Positions 9,030 to 17,421 of a DNA stretch of 64,000 bases are shown here, in pieces (the first letter of the stretch is position 1; each line of letters opens with the position of its first letter). The notes under the pieces were generated by a model, which did no database searches, was not told the DNA's origin, and was given only the letters and a program-made list of their open reading frames with translations. The translations under genes and the position numbers were made by a program. This DNA is from Streptomyces sp. P3 (GTDB taxonomy: Bacteria; Actinomycetota; Actinomycetes; Streptomycetales; Streptomycetaceae): positions 8,184,001 to 8,248,000 of the forward strand of contig NZ_CP028369.1 in NCBI RefSeq assembly GCF_003032475.1, given 5' to 3'.

Positions 9030-9992
9030 TCACAGGGTCCCGGCGAAGGCCCGCAGTTCCCGCCGGACGTCGGGTCCCGTCGGTGTGTAGACGACCTCCT
9101 GGAAGCCGAGCTCACCAAGCCGCGTCAGCTTGCGGCCGATGCGGGCGGCATCGCCGACCATGGTCGCGGTGTCGATGTGTTCCAGCAGCAGCCGGTCACG
9201 GTCCGTCAGGTCGGTGACGTGCCCCTCGAAGGTGAGTAGGCGGTGTTCCCCGGCCTCGGCGACCTCCTCCAGCGCCTCCCGCCAGGCGCGCCCTCCGGGC
9301 TTGGCGTCGACCGCCTCGGCACCGCCGCGCGCGTAGGCGTCGTGCCAGTCGACGACCCGCCAGGGCCCGATGGCCTCCCGCACGCGTGCGCTGTCGGCGT
9401 CCTCGCCGTCGTCGAGGACCGTGCCGGACACGATGGTCGCCGTGGGGAGGCCGGGATGTGGCCTACCGATGATCCCGTCGGCCAGCCCTGTGGCCAGGGC
9501 GCTGCCCCGGGGGCCGAAGACGCTGAGCCACACCGGCACGTCCAGCGGGCGGGCCGCCGTCAACCCGGGGGCGTGCAGCATGCGCGCCGGCTCGCCGTCC
9601 AGCAAAACGGTGTCACCCGCCAGGAGCCCGCGCACGGCGCGGACGTACTCGGCGAAGGCGTCGAGCCGCATCGGCGGCTGCCCCAGGGCCAGTCGGGCCG
9701 TGAAGCCGGTGCCGAAACAGGCCCGGAAGCGGCCGGGCGCCAGCCGGGCGAGGGTGGCGATCCCGGACGCCATGGACATCACTGAGCGCTCGTCCGGCAC
9801 GAGCACCGAGGTGGCCAGGCCGATGCGGGTCGTCCGGCGGGCCGCCAGGGCCAGGTGGACGAAGGGGTCCTCCCACAAGGGCGCGGAATCGTAGATCCAC
9901 ACCCGGGCGTAGCCGAGTTCCTCGGCGAGAACGGCCAGATCGGCGAAGTCGGGGCCGGGAGGGAGGCCGCACGACAACTCGGGGACACTCAC
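9030..9992 (-). CDS. LLM-class flavin/F420-dependent oxidoreductase
   Basis: A 320-residue TIM-barrel protein of the bacterial luciferase-like family. Recognisable blocks are the N-terminal AEELGYARVWIYDS, the ARRTTRIGLAT strand, the LAPGRFRACFGTGF segment and the VPVWLSVFGPRG strand. Actinobacterial members commonly use coenzyme F420 and reduce or oxidise acyl or alcohol groups; others are FMNH2 monooxygenases. The GTG start at 9992 fits the family's N-terminus; the open frame extends to a TTG at 10034 without homology. It is divergent from a DUF1330 gene across an AT-rich gap. A role in the neighbouring catabolic island is plausible but not shown. Confidence 0.82.
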   Translation of the reverse strand: MSVPELSCGLPPGPDFADLAVLAEELGYARVWIYDSAPLWEDPFVHLALAARRTTRIGLATSVLVPDERSVMSMASGIATLARLAPGRFRACFGTGFTARLALGQPPMRLDAFAEYVRAVRGLLAGDTVLLDGEPARMLHAPGLTAARPLDVPVWLSVFGPRGSALATGLADGIIGRPHPGLPTATIVSGTVLDDGEDADSARVREAIGPWRVVDWHDAYARGGAEAVDAKPGGRAWREALEEVAEAGEHRLLTFEGHVTDLTDRDRLLLEHIDTATMVGDAARIGRKLTRLGELGFQEVVYTPTGPDVRRELRAFAGTL

Positions 9993-10153
9993 CGGGCGCC
10001 CGCAGAGCCCGAAGCGAGGGCCGCAGGGACCCAACTCGTGTGCGCGGCATCCGAGTTGAATGGAGTTGTGTTATAACGCATATACCGCATAAGGCGAATG
10101 ACGCTCATAAAACGTATACCACCCATTCATTTTCATATGTATTGGAGATGTCC
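9993..10153. promoter_or_regulatory. AT-rich divergent promoter region
   Basis: Positions about 10066-10145 are far richer in A and T than anything nearby and contain TTATAAC, CATATACC and CGTATACC elements. The pair AACGCATATACC and AACGTATACC is a near direct repeat. The region drives the luciferase-like gene leftward and the DUF1330 gene rightward. The GAGAAT-type palindrome is not present. Confidence 0.55.
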
Positions 10154-10465
10154 ATGCCCAAGGGGTACGTGATCCTGACCGAGGCCATCCGCGACCAGGC
10201 CGGGATGAACGCCTACAGCCGGGCGGCCGCCCGGTCGATGGCCGAGGCGGGCGCCCGCGTGCTTGCCGTCGAAGGAGAGCCCGAGGTGCTGGAGGGTCAG
10301 TGGCACGGCGACCGGACGGTCGTCCTCGAGTTCGAGTCGGTCGAGGCGGCGCGGGAGTGGTACGAGTCGGCCGAGTACGCGAAGGCCAAGCCGCTGCGGC
10401 ACGCGGCGGCGGAGACCAATGCCGTACTGGTCGCCGGGTTCGAGATGCCACCACGGCCGACCTGA
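10154..10465 (+). CDS. DUF1330 (dimeric ferredoxin-like fold) protein
   Basis: A 103-residue cytoplasmic protein of the DUF1330 family, an alpha/beta-barrel relative. Typical blocks are KGYVILTEAIRDQAGMNAYS, GEPEVLEGQW and VVLEFESVEAAREWYESAEYAKAKPLR. No catalytic function is established for the family. The ATG at 10154 is chosen over 10148 because TTGGAG ends six bases before it. Its end is six bases from the end of the convergent ferredoxin gene. Confidence 0.85.
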   Translation: MPKGYVILTEAIRDQAGMNAYSRAAARSMAEAGARVLAVEGEPEVLEGQWHGDRTVVLEFESVEAAREWYESAEYAKAKPLRHAAAETNAVLVAGFEMPPRPT

Positions 10466-10471
10466 ATCGCG

Positions 10472-10660
10472 TCAGTGGCAGGTGATGGCGCGCTCGGGGC
10501 AGCTCATCGCCGCCGCGCGCGCCGCCTGCTCGAACTCCTGCGGTACGTCGGGCTGTTCGGTCACGGCGTAGCCGTCGTCGCTCAGGTCGAACACCTTGGG
10601 ACTGACGGTGCAGCAGACGCCGTGACCGCGGCAGCGGTCCTCATCGATGGTGATCTTCAT
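10472..10660 (-). CDS. Small P450-type ferredoxin ([3Fe-4S])
   Basis: A 62-residue ferredoxin. The cluster ligands are C10 and C16 in CRGHGVC plus C54 in SCPERAI; His occupies the place of the second Cys of a [4Fe-4S] motif, as in many actinobacterial P450 partners that bind [3Fe-4S]. Its ATG overlaps the P450 stop as ATGA, so it is almost certainly the electron donor of that P450. A matching ferredoxin reductase is not encoded beside it. Confidence 0.93.
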   Translation of the reverse strand: MKITIDEDRCRGHGVCCTVSPKVFDLSDDGYAVTEQPDVPQEFEQAARAAAMSCPERAITCH

Positions 10661-11967
10661 GGCGTGCTCCCCTCGGCGGGTGTGAACTCCAGGTTGAGGT
10701 GGGTCAGGCCCCGCAGGATGTAGGTCGGGAGGTATTGGTAGCGGCGCGCGTGGGCCGGTCCGTGCACGCGCTCGGAGATCCGGATGTCGCCGGTGCGGGC
10801 CAGGAGACGCTCGATGCCGATCCGTGCCTCGGCCCGGGCGAGCGGTGCGCCGGGGCAGGTGTGGATGCCGCGGCCGAAGGCGATGTGGTGGCGGGCGTTC
10901 GGGCGGGCGGGGTCGAAGGTCGCCGGGTCCTCGAAGCGGCGCGGGTCGCGGTTGGCCGCGCCGTTGACCACCATCAGCGTGGTGCCCGCCGGGATCTCCA
11001 CCCCGCCTACCGCGGCCGGGACGCGGGAGAGCCGGAAGTCGCCCTTGACCGGGCTCTCCATCCGGAGCGTCTCCTCGACAAAATTCGGAATGCGGTCCGG
11101 CTCCGTGCGCAACAGCGTCTGAATGTCGGGGCGTTCGGCGATGACCTTGAACGCGGAGCTGAGCAGGCGGACTGTGGTCTCCTGCCCGGCCGAGAACAGG
11201 TTGGCGGCCACCCGGACGGCGTCGGCGACCTCCGGCAGGGAGCCGTCGGGGAACGTGGCGGTGGCCAGGCCGGTCAGAACGTCCTCGCGCGGCTCCCGGC
11301 GCCGGTCCTCGATGTAGTCCGAGAACCGCCCGTACAGGAACTCCAGCGGCGAGTGGGCGAGGGAGTCCTCGCCGGTGCTGCCGATGCCGCCCCCGGCCCG
11401 CGGCTGGCGTTGGAGCTTGTCGAGGAACTCCTCCCGGTCCTCCTCGGGCACGCCGAGCAGGTCCGCGATGACGAGCAGCGTGAACGGACCGGCGAACTCG
11501 CTGATGAACTCGCCCTCCGGCCGGGTCAGGAAGGTGTCGAGCATGCGGTCGGCGATCTCCCGGACGGCCGCTTCGTTCTCCTTGAGCCGCTTCGGGGTGA
11601 TCAGCCGCATCAGCAGCCCGCGGTGCGCGGTGTGCACGGGCGGATCGAGGGTCGGCAGCTGATCGCTCATCGGCAGCTCGTCGCGGTGCCGCTCGATGAG
11701 CTCGCTGACGTCGTCACCCTCCAGCGGAACCGGAAAACCCGGGAAGGGGCCCGTCACCGACAGGCAGGACGAGAAGGTCCGCGGGTCCTGGGCGATCTGG
11801 ACCGCCTCGTCGTACCCGGTCACCATCATCACGCCGTGGTGGGGTTCCCGGGCGACCGGGCAGCGTGCGCGCAGGGCGTCGAAGTAGGGGTACGGGTCCG
11901 CCACGGTGCTGTCGTCCCGAAAGAAGTCGATCGCGTCGATGTCCTCGGGCGGCTCGTCGTGGGCCAC
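10657..11967 (-). CDS. Cytochrome P450
   Basis: A 436-residue soluble bacterial P450. It shows the I-helix oxygen-activation motif AGQETT, the K-helix ExxR in EETLR and the heme loop FGRGIHTCPGAPLAR with the axial Cys. The GTG start has AAGGAG eight bases upstream. It forms an operon with the ferredoxin. The operator-like palindrome 12017-12031 lies 50 bp upstream of the start, placing this P450 in the proposed regulon, probably for hydroxylation of the growth substrate or an intermediate. The CYP family was not assigned. Confidence 0.93.
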   Translation of the reverse strand: MAHDEPPEDIDAIDFFRDDSTVADPYPYFDALRARCPVAREPHHGVMMVTGYDEAVQIAQDPRTFSSCLSVTGPFPGFPVPLEGDDVSELIERHRDELPMSDQLPTLDPPVHTAHRGLLMRLITPKRLKENEAAVREIADRMLDTFLTRPEGEFISEFAGPFTLLVIADLLGVPEEDREEFLDKLQRQPRAGGGIGSTGEDSLAHSPLEFLYGRFSDYIEDRRREPREDVLTGLATATFPDGSLPEVADAVRVAANLFSAGQETTVRLLSSAFKVIAERPDIQTLLRTEPDRIPNFVEETLRMESPVKGDFRLSRVPAAVGGVEIPAGTTLMVVNGAANRDPRRFEDPATFDPARPNARHHIAFGRGIHTCPGAPLARAEARIGIERLLARTGDIRISERVHGPAHARRYQYLPTYILRGLTHLNLEFTPAEGSTP

Positions 11968-12016
11968 TGGCCGGTCTCCTTCGTGAGCGAGGAACGTGAC
12001 TATTCTTCTCGTGTGC

Positions 12017-12031
12017 GAGAATCTAGTTCTC
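12017..12031. promoter_or_regulatory. Operator-like palindrome upstream of the P450 operon
   Basis: GAGAATCTAGTTCTC, extended to a GCGAGAA/TTCTCGC dyad. A further TTCTCG-N4-CGAGAA dyad overlaps its left side (about 12006-12021). The stop codon (TAG) of the incoming enoyl-CoA hydratase-like gene lies inside the palindrome. Confidence 0.75.
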
Positions 12032-12997
12032 GCTACTGTGTATGGCTAGTGCCCCACCTGAGTCGGCGTGACCGCTCGCGATCTCGTCGGCCAGACCCCA
12101 GCGCCGGGCCTCCGTCGCGCTGAGCGCGGCACCGGTCAAGGCCAGGTAGGCGGTCCGTTCGCGGCCGATGCGCGTCGGCAGGCTCGCTGTTCCGCCCGCC
12201 CCCGGGATCAGACCCATGCCGATCTCGGGCAGGCGGATCACCGTGTCAGGCGCAGCCGTCACCCGGTCGGCGAAGGCGGCCAGTTCGATGCCCGCGCCGA
12301 CACAGGCGCCGTGCAGATGCGCGGTCACCTCGGCCCCGCACCGCTGGAGCAGGGCGGCGGGGCTGCGGTGCACGCGCACGTGGTGGGCCCGCGCCGGGTC
12401 GGTCGAGGAGCCGAACTCGGCGAGATCGCCGCCGCTGCAGAAGGAGGGGCCGTTGCCGCGCAGGTCGACGCGGGTGACCGTCGGGTCGGACACGGCGACC
12501 TCCATTGCCTCGCACAGGGCGTCCCGCGTGGCGGCGTCGAAGGCGTTGTGCACCCGGGGGCGGTTCAGTGTGATGGTCAGCCGGTCGCCGTCCCGGTCGA
12601 GCAGGACCGGCTCGGTGGACGGACGGGCTGCGTGCGGGCGCTTCCCGGCGAGCCAGGACCGGAAGGCGGCCCCTGCCTGGAGGGTGGAGTAGGCGAGGGA
12701 CTCGATGACCAGCCGGCCGGGCGGCGGCAGGCTGGGGCCCATGCGGAGCACCTGTACGAGGGCCAGGCAGGCGTCGGGGCGGGCGGTGACGATGTCCCGG
12801 AGCCGCCGCGCGGTTGCGTACGGATCGGCGCACCCGACCCAGGGTCGGGGCGGGTCGGGCGACGCGGTGAGCAGCAGGTCGAACTCCCCGGCCGTTTCCG
12901 CGGGTTCTGCCGCCACGGCGACGCGCACACAGGAGGTTTCCCGTGAGAAGTGGGAGGTCGGGCCGTCGAGGTCGACCAGGAGGAAGGGTGGCTCCAT
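12023..12997 (-). CDS. Enoyl-CoA hydratase/isomerase-family protein with N-terminal extension
   Basis: A 324-residue protein. Residues about 115-310 are a crotonase domain with the oxyanion-forming FCSGGDLAEF and a LHGACVGAGIELA loop. The first catalytic Glu position is kept (RLPEIGMGLIPGAGG); the second Glu of true hydratases is not evident. The first about 110 residues are an extra domain I do not recognise. The ATG at 12997 is the first good start after the divergent promoter. It is divergent from a CoA-transferase gene across 49 bp, so the two are probably used together. Its last residues come from the operator of the next operon. Confidence 0.8.
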   Translation of the reverse strand: MEPPFLLVDLDGPTSHFSRETSCVRVAVAAEPAETAGEFDLLLTASPDPPRPWVGCADPYATARRLRDIVTARPDACLALVQVLRMGPSLPPPGRLVIESLAYSTLQAGAAFRSWLAGKRPHAARPSTEPVLLDRDGDRLTITLNRPRVHNAFDAATRDALCEAMEVAVSDPTVTRVDLRGNGPSFCSGGDLAEFGSSTDPARAHHVRVHRSPAALLQRCGAEVTAHLHGACVGAGIELAAFADRVTAAPDTVIRLPEIGMGLIPGAGGTASLPTRIGRERTAYLALTGAALSATEARRWGLADEIASGHADSGGALAIHSSEN

Positions 12998-13046
12998 GAC
13001 GCTCGCAGTGTAACCTTGCTTCACCTTTGACGAGAAGGGTGTTTGC

Positions 13047-14066
13047 GTGATGAAGAATGCCGCTCTCGCCCACTGGATGGCAACCGTGGAGGGCAGACTC
13101 GGGCCCCTGACCGCCGTCGCCGACGACTTCGCCACCCTGACCGGCGTACCCGTCGACCTCGCCGCTGCGCTCTTCGAGCGGGCCGAGCTCGCCGGATTCC
13201 GCCTCCCGGCCAGAGTTTCGGCAGGCGGCTCCTGCCAGCTCCTCGCCACCGCCGACGGCTGGGCCGCGGTCAATCTGGCCCGCCCCGACGACCATGCCGC
13301 CCTCCCGGCCCTCCTCGCGCTCCTCGGCGCACCCCGCGCCGGGCTGCGGACCGCCGCGCGCCGGACCGGCGCGACCGAACTGGTGCGATCAGCCCAGATG
13401 CTGGGCATGGCCGCCGCGGCACTCGGATCTGAGCGCGGCGACCGCGCGCCGGTGCGCGCCGAACGGCACGGGCAGCCCCGCCCGCGCGACCTCACCGGTC
13501 TGAAGGTCGTCGACCTGTCCGCGCTGTGGGCGGGCCCTCTGTGTGCACGGCTGCTGGGTCTGGCCGGCGCCCGGGTCGTGAAGGTGGAGAGCACCACCCG
13601 GCCGGACGGGGTCCGCTTCGGCCACCCGGACTTTTACCGACGCCTGCACGAGGGACACGCGAGCCTGGTGCTGGACTTCGCATCCGGCGCACTCGCCGGG
13701 GCGCTCGCGGACGCCGACGTGGTCGTGGAGGCGTCCCGGCCGCGGGCACTGCGGCGGTTCGGCGTGCATGCGGAGGAGTTCCTCGCCGCCCGCCCCGGCC
13801 GAGTGTGGGTGAGCATCACCGGGTACGGCCGCGACGACGGCCGGATCGCCTTCGGCGACGACGCGGCCATCGCCGGCGGCCTGGCGGGCCGCGACCGGCA
13901 CGGCGACCCAATGTTCCTCGGCGACGCGCTCGCCGATCCCGTCACCGGCCTGTACGCCGCCCACGCCGTCGCCCGCTCACTGGCCCGGGGCGGCGGAGAA
14001 CTGCTGTGCGTGTCCATGGCGGCCTGCACCGCGGCACAGGCCGAGACACCGGCGGCGACATGCTGA
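13047..14066 (+). CDS. CoA-transferase family III (CaiB/BaiF) protein
   Basis: A 339-residue protein. The second half has the class III fold, with LTGLKVVDLSALWAGPLCARLLGLAGARVVKVE typical of the first Rossmann-like repeat (shown here as overlapping short blocks LKVVDLSALW and ARVVKVES) and WVSITGYGRD later. The expected catalytic Asp region reads FGDDAAIAGGLAG. It is shorter than usual (about 400 residues) and the N-terminal 150 residues are not typical of the family. Start is a GTG seven bases after GAAGGG; ATG three bases on is the alternative. The stop overlaps the amidohydrolase start, so the two are co-translated. Confidence 0.78.
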   Translation: MMKNAALAHWMATVEGRLGPLTAVADDFATLTGVPVDLAAALFERAELAGFRLPARVSAGGSCQLLATADGWAAVNLARPDDHAALPALLALLGAPRAGLRTAARRTGATELVRSAQMLGMAAAALGSERGDRAPVRAERHGQPRPRDLTGLKVVDLSALWAGPLCARLLGLAGARVVKVESTTRPDGVRFGHPDFYRRLHEGHASLVLDFASGALAGALADADVVVEASRPRALRRFGVHAEEFLAARPGRVWVSITGYGRDDGRIAFGDDAAIAGGLAGRDRHGDPMFLGDALADPVTGLYAAHAVARSLARGGGELLCVSMAACTAAQAETPAATC

Positions 14067-15334
14067 TCAGAGACGTGGAGGTCGAGGGGCGGGGACGGGT
14101 GGACGTCCGTGTCGAGAGCGGCCGGGTCGCCGGGATCGGACGCCGACTGTCCGGGGACGCGCAGGTCGAGGGACGTGGCGCGGCGCTGCTGCCCGGGCTC
14201 CACGACCACCACGTCCATCTCACGGCGCTGGCCGCGGAGGCGGCCTCGGTGCGGGTGGGGCCTGCCGAGGTGCACGGACGCGACGAACTCGCCGAGTGCT
14301 TGCGGGCCGGGGCGCCGGGGGAGTGGGTCCGGGCCGTCGGCTACCACGAGAGCGTCGCGGGTGAGCTGGACCGGTGGACGCTGGACGCCCTCGTCCCCGA
14401 CCGGCCGGTCCGGGTGCAGCACCGCAGCGGCGCCATGTGGGTCCTGAACAGCGCCGCGCTGCGGGCGGCCGGGTTGGAGAGCGCCGACGGGCGCCTGTGG
14501 CGTGAGGACAGCCGCCTGCGCGCCCTCCTCCGGCCTGTGCCGCTCGACCTGGCCGGCGTCGGGCGCCGCGCCGCGGCCCTCGGCGTCACCGGGTTCACCA
14601 ACGCCGACCCGCACCCCGCCGACGGTCTCACGCAGACGCTGTCCGTCCTGCCCCAGCGGCTCGTCGTCATGGGCGTCGACCCGCCGGTGAAGCTGATGCT
14701 CGACGACCCGACCCTGCCCATCCCCGCAGATCTGGCCGCCACGGTGGCCGCGATACGGCCCCGGCCCGTCGCCGTGCACTGCGTCACCCGTGTGCAGTTG
14801 CTCGTCACACTCCTCGCACTGGAGGAGGCGGGCGCGGTCGAGGGAGACCGGATCGAGCACGGGTCCGTGATCCCGGCCGAGGCTCTCCCCCGCCTTCGCC
14901 GGCTCGGCGTGACCGTGGTGACGCAGCCCCACTTCCCGGTCGAGCGGGCCCGGGCCTACGCCACCGAGGTACATCCCGACGACCGGCCGCACCTCTACCG
15001 CTGCCGGAGCCTCGCCGAAGCGGGCGTCCCGGTCGCCGCCGGCACCGACGCGCCGTACGGCACCCACGACCCCTGGGCCGTCATACGGGCCGCCGTCGCA
15101 CGCGACGCGGCAGAGCGCCTCACCCCGCGCGCGGCACTGGGACTGTTCCTGGGCAACCCGCACCGGCCGGAACGCCCCCGACGGGTGCAGGTCGGCTCGC
15201 CGGCCGACCTGTGCCTGCTTCATGTGCCCCTGCGGGAGGCGCTCGACGCGCTCACCGCCGACACCGTACGGGCCGCCTACGTACAGGGCCGGCCGATCAC
15301 CGAGCCCGCGCCGGACAACGAAGGAGCGCAGTGA
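14060..15334 (+). CDS. YtcJ-like amidohydrolase-superfamily enzyme
   Basis: A 424-residue metal-dependent hydrolase of the amidohydrolase 3 group. The HxH metal site appears in LLPGLHDHHVHL, another His in AVHCVTRVQ, one in RIEHGSV and the final Asp in AAGTDAPYG. The N- and C-terminal strands form the small composite beta domain. It overlaps the CoA-transferase gene by seven bases and ends before a strong bidirectional terminator, making a two-gene operon. YtcJ relatives hydrolyse amides or cyclic ureas, and some act as decarboxylases or dehydratases. The substrate is unknown. Confidence 0.82.
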   Translation: MLIRDVEVEGRGRVDVRVESGRVAGIGRRLSGDAQVEGRGAALLPGLHDHHVHLTALAAEAASVRVGPAEVHGRDELAECLRAGAPGEWVRAVGYHESVAGELDRWTLDALVPDRPVRVQHRSGAMWVLNSAALRAAGLESADGRLWREDSRLRALLRPVPLDLAGVGRRAAALGVTGFTNADPHPADGLTQTLSVLPQRLVVMGVDPPVKLMLDDPTLPIPADLAATVAAIRPRPVAVHCVTRVQLLVTLLALEEAGAVEGDRIEHGSVIPAEALPRLRRLGVTVVTQPHFPVERARAYATEVHPDDRPHLYRCRSLAEAGVPVAAGTDAPYGTHDPWAVIRAAVARDAAERLTPRAALGLFLGNPHRPERPRRVQVGSPADLCLLHVPLREALDALTADTVRAAYVQGRPITEPAPDNEGAQ

Positions 15335-15429
15335 ACGAGACGCCCGACGAGGACTTCCGCAAGCCGTAGCCCGGGTCCGTGTGGTCGTCGTCGGCACGGA
15401 CGGCCCTACCCCTGGCCGCAACCGCTGAC

Positions 15430-15462
15430 GGCACTGCTGTGGAGGGCCTCCACAGCAGTGCC
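15430..15462. terminator. Bidirectional terminator between convergent operons
   Basis: GGCACTGCTGTGGAG pairs perfectly with CTCCACAGCAGTGCC around a 3-nt loop, a 15-bp stem. It serves the amidohydrolase operon from the left and the ten-gene operon arriving from the right. Confidence 0.92.
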
Positions 15463-15490
15463 CGCGGGGCGGCGCCCTCGCCCCGCCGCT

Positions 15491-16255
15491 TCAGACGCTG
15501 TACCCGCCGTCGACCCCCAGCGCCTGCCCCGTGACGAACCCGGCCCGGTCCGAGGCGAGGAACGCGACCGCCTCAGCGATGTCCTGGGCCTGCCCGAACC
15601 GGCCCAGGGGGATGTTGCGGCGGGTGACGGCGAGGGCCTCCTCGTCGAGTTCGCCCGTGTCGATCAGCCGGCCCGCGATGCCGTCCGTGAGCATGCCCGG
15701 GGCGACGCAGTTGACGCGGACGCCGTAGCGGCCCTCCTCGGCGGCCAGGGCACGGGCGACGGCCTCGACCGCCCCCTTGGCGCCCGAGGAGAGCCCGTCG
15801 CGGACGGGGTAGCGGCGCGTGGCGACGGTGGTGACGGCGACGATGCTGCCGCTGCTCTCCCGCAGCAGCGGCAGCGCGGGATGGACGAGGTTGAAGAACG
15901 CCACCGCGTCGGCCTCCAGCTGGGCGCGGTACCGGCTGGGCGTGACCTTGCTCAGGTGGGTCATGGGCACGTGCGGCCCGGCCGCGTACACCAGCGTGTG
16001 CACACCGCCGCATCCGCGCACCACCCGGGCCGTCTCCGCCTCGTCGGTCAGGTCCAACCGGACGGCGGTGACCTGACGGCCGTGGCTCTTCATCTGCCGG
16101 ACAAGGTTCTCCGCGGCTCCCTGGGAGGAGCGGTAGGTGAACACGACGTCGCTGCCGCGTTCGGCCAGCGTCCTCACGATCGCGGCGCCGATGCCACCGG
16201 TACCACCGGCCACGAAGGCCGCGCCCGGCCTGGCGGAGAAGTCCTCCATGGACAT
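15491..16255 (-). CDS. SDR-family oxidoreductase lacking the canonical Tyr
   Basis: A 254-residue short-chain dehydrogenase. The nucleotide-binding GGTGGIG (residues 17-23), the DLTD acid motif and the C-terminal FVTGQALGVDGG are normal. The active site is not: the YxxxK motif reads S156-SGA-K160, so Ser replaces the catalytic Tyr, and Thr (TT at 142-143) stands where the catalytic Ser is expected. The Lys is kept. A clade of SDRs with SxxxK exists, so it may still bind substrate and NAD(P) or act by a different mechanism. It is the last gene of the operon running from 25052, three bases after the preceding stop. Confidence 0.85.
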   Translation of the reverse strand: MSMEDFSARPGAAFVAGGTGGIGAAIVRTLAERGSDVVFTYRSSQGAAENLVRQMKSHGRQVTAVRLDLTDEAETARVVRGCGGVHTLVYAAGPHVPMTHLSKVTPSRYRAQLEADAVAFFNLVHPALPLLRESSGSIVAVTTVATRRYPVRDGLSSGAKGAVEAVARALAAEEGRYGVRVNCVAPGMLTDGIAGRLIDTGELDEEALAVTRRNIPLGRFGQAQDIAEAVAFLASDRAGFVTGQALGVDGGYSV

Positions 16256-16258
16256 GTG

Positions 16259-17407
16259 TCACAACCCCAGGGACTTGGCGATGATGACCTTCATGACCTC
16301 GCTCGTCCCGGCGTAGATACGGGTGATGCGGGCGTCCGCGTACAGCCGGGCTATCGGGTACTCCAGCATGTAGCCGTAACCGCCGAAGAGTTGAAGACAC
16401 CGGTCGACTGCGCGAGCCTGCATCTCGGTGCAGAACAGCTTGACCCTCGCGGCGTCCGCGCCGGACAGCCGCCCGTCGACCAGCTCCAGCACGGCCCGGT
16501 CGAGCACGGCCTGCGCGGCCTCGATCTCCGCGTCGACGGCGGCGAGTTCGAACTTGGTGTTCTGGAACGACGCGACCGGCGTCCCGAACACGTTGCGTTC
16601 CCTGACGTACGCGATCGTCGTGTCGAGCGCGGCCCGCGCCTGCGCGACCGAACCGACGGCGACGGTCATCCGCTCCTGGGGGAGGTTGTGCCCGAGGTAG
16701 GCGAAGGCCCTGCCCTCCTCGCCGAGCCGGTTGGCGACGGGCACCCGGACCTCGTCGAAGGCGAGCTCCACGGTGTCCTGGACCTTGATGCCCATCTTGT
16801 CCAGCACTCTGCCGCGCGTGAAGCCCGGCATGCCGTCCTCCACGACCAGCAGCGTGAGCCCCGCCCGGCGGTCGTCCGGGTCGGTCGACGTACGCGCCAC
16901 CACGATCACCAGGTCGGCGAGCAGCCCTCCGGTGATGAAGGTCTTGGCCCCGCTCACTGTGTAGTGGTCGCCGTCGCGCACGGCGGTCGTACGGATTCCC
17001 GCGAGGTCGGAGCCGGTGCCGGGCTCGGTCATCGCGATCGCGGTCAGCAGCCGGCCGGAGGCCAGCCCGGGGAACCAGCGCCGGCGCTGCTCCTCGCTCG
17101 CATAGGCGAGGAAGTACGGCAGGACGACGTCGAGTTGGGTGCGGACTGTACCCAGCGTGACCAGTGCGCGGGCGGCCTCCTCCTGGAGGACGACGTTGTA
17201 GCGGTAGTCGGGCTGCCCGCCTCCGCCGTACTCCTCCGGGACGGCCACGCCCAGCAGCCCGAGCGAGCCGAGCCGTTCGAAGAACGACCGGGGCAGCCGC
17301 CCGGCCTTCTCCCACTCGGTGTAGTGCGGGACCACCTCCTTGGCCACGACGTCCCGGACCAGCTCCCGGAACGCCTCGTGGTCGGCGGTGAAGACATCGC
17401 GGCGCAC
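16259..17407 (-). CDS. Acyl-CoA dehydrogenase
   Basis: A 382-residue flavoprotein. It has the substrate- and FAD-binding blocks AIAMTEPGTGSDLAGI and SGAKTFITGG, the helix LPQERMTVAVGS and the C-terminal GGYGYMLEYPIARLYADARI then IYAGTSEVMK. Ala replaces the Glu of the classical IYEGT site; the probable base is the Glu in the QER motif, as in isovaleryl-type enzymes. The GTG start follows a GGGGGG ribosome-binding site. It probably introduces a double bond alpha/beta to the CoA ester. It sits between thiolase and SDR genes in the same operon. Confidence 0.9.
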   Translation of the reverse strand: MRRDVFTADHEAFRELVRDVVAKEVVPHYTEWEKAGRLPRSFFERLGSLGLLGVAVPEEYGGGGQPDYRYNVVLQEEAARALVTLGTVRTQLDVVLPYFLAYASEEQRRRWFPGLASGRLLTAIAMTEPGTGSDLAGIRTTAVRDGDHYTVSGAKTFITGGLLADLVIVVARTSTDPDDRRAGLTLLVVEDGMPGFTRGRVLDKMGIKVQDTVELAFDEVRVPVANRLGEEGRAFAYLGHNLPQERMTVAVGSVAQARAALDTTIAYVRERNVFGTPVASFQNTKFELAAVDAEIEAAQAVLDRAVLELVDGRLSGADAARVKLFCTEMQARAVDRCLQLFGGYGYMLEYPIARLYADARITRIYAGTSEVMKVIIAKSLGL

Positions 17408-17421
17408 GTCAACGCCCCCCG

